64,000 bases of DNA from Chamaelirium japonicum (taxonomy: Eukaryota > Streptophyta > Magnoliopsida > Liliales > Melanthiaceae): contig OX393549.1 in NCBI GenBank assembly GCA_947650365.1, positions 33,993,075 through 34,057,074 on the forward strand, in the 5' to 3' direction. Of this stretch, positions 60,390 through 64,000 are shown piece after piece. A program made the translations under genes and the position numbers. How positions within the stretch are numbered: the first letter of the stretch is position 1; every line of letters starts with the position of its first letter. The notes under the pieces are model-generated. The model ran no database searches. It was not told where the DNA came from and worked only from the letters and a program-made list of their open reading frames with translations.

Positions 60390-60432
<43 letters not shown>
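60366..60432. repeat. Poly-C/CT tract in 5' leader of ACR9-like gene
   Basis: Two C runs broken by one A (60370-60400), then (CT)n to 60432. In the transcript this is (GA)n followed by long G runs about 25-55 bases before the start codon, so it could form a G-quadruplex. Confidence 0.85.
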
Positions 60433-60646
60433 GTTGGCCAAAAGATGTGGATTCAGAGCAGAGGTGGGAAGTGGGTTTTGCTTTCTGTGCTCGGATTCCG
60501 CATGGGATTGCAATTCACGAGAAGAAGAGAGACAAAGGGTGGGGGGATCATCGTCTCCTTGGTTTTGGGTTCTCTGTCCCCCACCCTGGTCCCTTTCTGT
60601 GTGTGTTCCCTGTGTTTCTCTGTAGTTGGCAGTTGGCTACTGGGCT

Positions 60647-60654
60647 CTTATATA
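60647..60654 (-). promoter_or_regulatory. Putative TATA box of ACR9-like gene
   Basis: The minus strand reads TATATAAG about 305 bp upstream of the ATG, in the right orientation. A start site about 30 bp downstream would give a leader of roughly 275 bases including the GA/G tract. Confidence 0.55.
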
Positions 60655-60800
60655 AGTTGCTGCTGTGTATCCATCTGGATGCTGAGCCGATCTGAATGAC
60701 GCCAATCTGATGTCAACGTTGTCAAGATTCGTGCACATCTTCCGATAGCATGTGGGTCAGTCACAGGATGATCAGGTGCAGGGCATTACACAGAGCAACA

Positions 60801-60801
<1 letters not shown>

Positions 60802-60858
<57 letters not shown>
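60802..60858. repeat. CT microsatellite
   Basis: About 57 bp of pure CT. Confidence 0.95.
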
Positions 60859-60860
<2 letters not shown>

Positions 60861-61729
60861 GTCTGAGGTCACGGCTTCGAACTATGGGTGCAACTAAAGT
60901 GGTTTCATCTGTTGGAGGTGCAGCAATCCATTGGATGGATGTGGGCCATGTGGCACCATCCCTCCCTAGTTGTTGGAGAGGAGTTAAAGAGCCCATGTAC
61001 GAGCAGACCTTGGGGTTCTTGGGTGTGGCTCTATACATAGGGGACCGAGGATCATACCACTACATTGAATAAAAGTTTTTTTACCATGTTCAAAAAATCA
61101 TAACCTCTTTGATTCACGATGGAATCCGATGATTCCAATTACGTTGGAATCCTTGCTCGTCGAATCCTCTATGACTTCGCCGGAACTTGTCGAAATTAAA
61201 ATTAGAAACAACCCTTTGTTTTCACGTGAAAAAAGATATTCAGCCAAAACTTTGTACAGATTTTGTACAGACTCAAGTCATAGCCATCCATTGTACCATG
61301 TCCCGATTGGTGAATCATACTCGACCCCAACTGGGCAGTTGTGATTTGAGAGTGGACAACAATGTGTATAAACAATTTGGGCTGAATAGCATTAGGGGTG
61401 AAACCGGACCAAGTCGATTTTTCTTTTTTTTTTTGTGACTGTTCATTTGTTTCATATATGTTTTTCTTCTCTTTTACTCCATTTATGGATACATTCTTTT
61501 TAATTTCTAATTCTACAAGTTATTTTTTAGATTGATTATTTGTTACGAGGCACGAACGCTCATTCGCTCCATGTATTGAATTTTTTTTTTCATTATTTGA
61601 ATTTGTACATCCGGATTTTTTTACCGAATGTGATAATATGGATGTTATTCAAAAGAAATTATACTTGGATTATTTCTTGCTCACCAAAATTCAAATGCAT
61701 CAATTCAAAAAAAATAAAATTTTAATTCA
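60859..61729. other. Intergenic DNA
   Basis: No gene seen. GGTCACGGCTTCGAACTATG at 60867-60886 resembles a tRNA-type B box and could belong to a SINE, but no A box is visible because CT repeat occupies the expected place. Confidence 0.3.
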
Positions 61730-62590
61730 AAAAATTAGGTTTTTAGTGCAGATTGTTTTTGAATTGTTAACAAAAAATTAAAAATATAAGAAATAACAAC
61801 TATACATTAATGAGTAAAAATTATTCAAAATTCAAAGAAAAATCTTACAATATGGAGCATTTTATGTTTAACAAAGTTGTAGGGTATCAATTCAAAAAAG
61901 TATAGTATCAATAATAATTTATTGGTTATTCTCTTTTTCATGGCATACTTGTATTTATGTAAATTTTTATGTTGCATATTACCATTCTCCATATGGTCTG
62001 AAAAATAAATTATACGATAAAGCATTATTTGTTTTCATATAGTTTAGAGTATTAATTGAACACAATCGGACTATCAATTGGATTTTAATAGTAAAAATTA
62101 GGTTTTCTTAGTGCATCTTGTTTTTGAATTGTCACCAAAAAAATAAAAAGATAAGAAATAGCAAACTAGATATGACTAAGTGAAAATCACTCAATTTTTT
62201 TTTAAAAAAAAACACTATAAAGCATTGTACGATTACCAGGATTATAAAGTAACAATTATAATTTATTAGAGATTATCTTTTTTATGGCATATTTATATTT
62301 GTATGAATTTTTATAATACCTATTATCATTCTTCATGCATTTTAAAAATTAAATTGAATTATATGAAGCATTACTTATGTTCATATAGTTTAGAGTATCA
62401 ATTGTACTCAATTGAAGTATCAATTACGTTGAAATATTAACAATTAGGTTTTTTTAGTTCAGAATTGCTTCTGAATTGTTACCAAAAAATAAAAAGATAA
62501 AAAATCAAAAATCAAATTCAATTGTGTAAAAATCACTCAAAATTGCAACAAGTAGGTTTTTTTAGGGCAAATTGCTTCTGAATTTTGTCT
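61730..62590. repeat. AT-rich imperfect tandem repeat, about 350 bp
   Basis: The phrase AATTAGGTTTTTAGTGCA recurs with changes at about 61734, 62096, 62442 and, partially, 62551. Each is followed by TTTGAATTGT-ACCAAAAAATAAAAA and, except in the last, by GGCATA-TTGTATTT and TAGTTTAGAGTAT phrases. Confidence 0.65.
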
Positions 62591-63405
62591 TTATATAGTT
62601 ATATTCATGAATGCGTGAAAAATCATATAAAAATATAATATTTTGGTAAAAATTCTGCACGAAAGCCCGTCCGAGCTGGGCTCTCTTGACGCATGCCCTC
62701 ATATGGCTCAATTGGGTCACTCCATCATCGACCCGGCCCGAATCGGGTACTGTAGCCTCCCGGCCCGATCTGGCCTGATCCGGCCATGTTTACACCCTTG
62801 ATATTATTCAGCCTGAATTTTGTATATATATTATTCTTCACACTCAGATCATAACCATTTAATTGGGGTTGAGTGCTATTTACCAGTTAGAGCTTGGTGC
62901 AATGGATGGTTGTGACTTAAGTAAGCACAAAAATTATGTATAAAATTACGGTTGAATAATTATTTTCACATAAAAAATAAGAATTATTTAATGTTTTGAT
63001 TCTGATTGGCTTTGACGAAGTTATAAACAATTCGGAAAGGATTCTAATGCAATTAGAATTGTCTCATTCCGTCGTGAATCAAAAAAGTTATGTTGTTTTG
63101 AACATGGCAAGAAAGTTAGGTGTTTTGTCAATGTAGTGGTGTAATTCGTAAATTAAATAATTTTTTTAGGAATATTTTGGTCAGCTAAAGGTTTTTGTAA
63201 TTTTGATTGTTTGGCCAATTGTAGCTAATTGAAGCATTTCGTTTGACCCCCAAAGGTGTTTTTTGGCCGGCTGTAGCATTCAATTTGATAATATAACAGT
63301 GTGAACTATAGATCAAATTGAATGTGTGCGAAGGGGTTGGAGATCAAATAGAACTATTGTCGGGACTGTAGTTCAAAAGCATCTCCTAAAAAGGGTTTTT
63401 TCGCT
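62591..63405. other. AT-rich intergenic DNA
   Basis: No gene or clear repeat. GGCCCGA/TCGGGCC-like phrases at 62665-62785 resemble a MITE end. Confidence 0.35.
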
Positions 63406-63454
63406 AATCCCCCCCCCCCCCAAAAAAAAAAAAAAAAATTGGGGGGGGGGGATT
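63406..63454. repeat. AAT-(C)13-(A)17-TT-(G)11-ATT homopolymer palindrome
   Basis: Complementary runs of 13 C (63409-63421) and 11 G (63441-63451) surround a run of 17 A and TT, with AAT and ATT outside. It could fold as a hairpin, or as G-quadruplex and i-motif on opposite strands. Confidence 0.85.
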
Positions 63455-63534
63455 TTGGGTTTCTATGTAATTTCACAAAATTTTGAGGGTTATTAGCTGT
63501 TGGTAGATTGTAACGGTGTTAAGTCCAACCAATA

Positions 63535-63970
63535 ATTTTGGTTTACATGCAGTCCATGAAATGATTTCAGATTAAGAGAAAATCCATATATAACAGTTAT
63601 AACTTAAGGGATTCTATTGCTAACTATTTTTTTTTTACTTTTTTTGAAAGTACCAAATATGCCCATGAGATACACTCCACATAAATCACTGCATTTACTA
63701 TTGGCATTGTTGCTACAATAATTTCGGACTTCTACAGTATTTTATCACTGCAACAGTGATTTCGGACTGCTATAATGATTTGGGTTAGGTGTAGGGTTAG
63801 GGTTCATTGTTAGTGGTATAAACTAGGTTTAGGGTTTACTATTTAGGGTATTTAATCAGGTTTAGGGTTTATTATTTAGGGTATTTAATCAGGTTTAGGG
63901 CTAAGGTTGACTATTATGAGTATAGAAGTAGGGTTAGGATTAGAATTCACTATTTAGGGTATAGAATTAG
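63535..63970. repeat. Degenerate TTTAGGG-like repeats and inverted relative of triplication tail
   Basis: GGTTTAGGGTTTACTATTTAGGGTATTTAATCA-type units recur from about 63783. The block before it (ATTTCGGACT-CTA-A, ATCACTG phrases at about 63690-63780) is the reverse complement, in order, of DNA at 43513-43700. It is therefore a dispersed element, not a telomere. Confidence 0.6.
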
Positions 63971-64000
63971 GGTTAGGTTTTGGATGTGGTTTTACAACAC

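Noticed and set aside
63783-63970. TTTAGGG-like repeats as telomere
   Set aside because: Units are degenerate and interspersed, and the same block occurs inside the triplication.

Overview
The window is nuclear DNA from a flowering plant. It has four spliced protein genes with canonical GT..AG introns and plant-specific families, plus abundant plant transposon classes: Ty1/copia, CACTA, hAT MITEs, Helitrons and LINE. It also has long GA/CT and TA microsatellites. The genes are GC-rich, strongly so in FRA8/IRX7 and in the 5' exons, while the intergenic DNA is AT-rich. That gradient is typical of monocots and magnoliids, but I cannot name the species.

Layout. 1-9,719 (minus): the 5' part of a glycosyltransferase gene running off the left edge, with a 7.5 kb first intron full of transposon relics. 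9,963-19,550: a direct segmental duplication (about 3.55 kb per copy) made of a 210-bp tandem array joined to a GA-rich leader-like segment. Its copies are separated by a truncated CACTA end, a 170-bp satellite array and a short LTR-like piece. 20,500-21,162 (minus): a small two-exon Ole e 1-like secreted protein. 21,535-22,248: a hAT MITE with perfect 8-bp target-site duplications. 24,260-34,326 (minus): a complete young copia element with 2.3 kb LTRs, 5-bp target duplications and decayed coding sequence. 35,504-36,935 (plus): a FRA8/IRX7-type GT47 xylan gene with an upstream ORF. 37,271-40,071: three foldback elements sitting in TA/CT/GA microsatellites. 39,849-50,877: a tandem triplication (3.5-4 kb units), each unit carrying a head-to-tail array of Helitrons, a hAT MITE and an LTR-like block. 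51,343-52,716: a TRIM-like relic, a GT/GA microsatellite and a 5'-truncated LINE with target duplications. 53,072-60,343 (minus): a complete six-exon ACT-domain-repeat gene of the ACR9/ACR10 type with a 4 kb third intron. 60,859-64,000: AT-rich intergenic DNA with degenerate repeats.

The four genes show no operon-like or pathway relationship. FRA8/IRX7 (Golgi xylan synthesis) and the left-edge glycosyltransferase are both carbohydrate enzymes, but nothing links them beyond proximity. The most notable structures are the microsatellite-seated foldback elements, the triplicated Helitron arrays, the copia element whose LTRs look far younger than its coding region, and the 210-bp-array duplication whose right edge coincides exactly with a CACTA terminus. 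Exon boundaries were worked out by hand from splice sites and remembered family sequences; no alignment or database search was run.
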